This document shows positions 63,767 to 64,000 of a DNA stretch of 64,000 nt, in pieces. Both the position numbers and the translations under genes were made by a program. Within the stretch, counting starts at the first letter, position 1. Every line of letters starts with the position of its first letter. This DNA comes from CAMLJR01 sp964500675 (lineage in GTDB: Bacteria; Pseudomonadota; Gammaproteobacteria; Pseudomonadales; CAMLJR01), in NCBI GenBank assembly GCA_964500675.1, contig CAZCNY010000005.1:186001-250000 (forward strand), given 5' to 3'. A model generated the notes under the pieces. It was not told the origin of the DNA. It saw only the letters and a program-made list of their open reading frames with translations, and searched no databases.

Positions 63767-64000
63767 CGCGCTTCTCCCAGTTCAAACAGCACCGCGCATC
63801 GTCAATTGTCTGCAACTTTGCGCACGATAGACCACAGCGAGCGCTAACCCGGCCCGGTCGCTTTTATTAACGGAGCACAATGTTACGTTAACTGCTCAAT
63901 CAATCCCAGCTAGCTGTTCGCGCGCGCACTCTGGACATCGTTCTTTCAACGATTACAATGGCACTCCTTTTGCGATGCGCCCTCTTCATTTTATAAACGG
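63767..64000. other. Region upstream of ugd
   Basis: No gene is visible on either strand to the end of the window. It should contain the ugd promoter, but I see no convincing -35/-10 pair or GG-N10-GC pattern. Confidence 0.4.

Noticed and set aside
62840..63847. A 335-codon plus-strand open frame over ugd
   Set aside because: Antisense to ugd, whose catalytic and NAD-binding motifs are intact.

Overview
The window is a chromosomal segment of a Gram-negative proteobacterium, most likely a gammaproteobacterium. Supporting evidence is the YeaC, GlpG and NadK set, the AguA/AguB route, the outer-membrane export machinery, and a complete exosortase A (XrtA)/PEP-CTERM exopolysaccharide system. Gene content loosely recalls Cellvibrionales-type bacteria, but the sequence alone does not settle the genus. 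Coding density is high. I see no rRNA, tRNA, CRISPR array, phage or insertion sequence.

Layout. (1) 1-15.7 kb is housekeeping: DUF2797 protein, YeaC, rhomboid GlpG, NAD kinase, a double cNMP-binding/rhodanese protein, a D-cysteine desulfhydrase-like PLP enzyme, a coiled-coil protein with a C-terminal Cys/His cluster, the agmatine-to-putrescine pair AguB/AguA, a TauE/SafE permease, an NfeD/SPFH pair, a polyprenyl diphosphate synthase, an Fn3 lipoprotein and a DUF1631 protein. (2) 15.8-22.0 kb is the PEP-CTERM signalling module: PrsK histidine kinase, PrsR sigma-54 activator, PrsT TPR lipoprotein. (3) 22.0-27.2 kb holds an SGNH-like lipoprotein, three left-handed beta-helix acyltransferases, a DegT-type aminotransferase and a membrane GT2. 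(4) 27.3-44.6 kb is a visibly AT-richer, mosaic glycan block: four GT4 glycosyltransferases, Wzx flippase, Wzy/ligase-like protein, pyruvyltransferase, AsnB amidotransferase, PaaK-like ligase, ATP-grasp ligase, low-molecular-weight tyrosine phosphatase, two PEP-CTERM proteins and a secreted lectin/lyase-like protein. (5) 44.7-55.5 kb is the conserved XrtA core: deacetylases, XrtA-EpsI, a FemAB-like protein, and a minus-strand operon of initiating glycosyltransferase, Wza-like exporter, Wzz-like chain-length protein, tyrosine-kinase-like ATPase and an outer-membrane beta-barrel. (6) 55.6-63.8 kb supplies precursors: Pgi, a UDP-HexNAc dehydrogenase, phosphomannomutase, GalU, ManC/AlgA and Ugd.

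How it fits together. Pgi, ManB, ManC, GalU, Ugd and the TviB-like enzyme make GDP-mannose, UDP-glucose, UDP-glucuronate and a UDP-HexNAc uronate. The TIGR03013-type transferase starts a lipid-linked repeat and the GT2/GT4 enzymes extend it. The acyltransferases, pyruvyltransferase and possibly AsnB, PaaK-like and ATP-grasp enzymes decorate it. Wzx/Wzy/Wzz/Wza-type proteins flip, polymerise and export it. XrtA processes PEP-CTERM proteins, and PrsK/PrsR probably switches on sigma-54 promoters, one of which I can place in front of a PEP-CTERM gene.

A recurrent oddity is a set of short, imperfect tandem duplications (11-22 bp period) at gene junctions or the extreme 5' ends of genes across the whole window.
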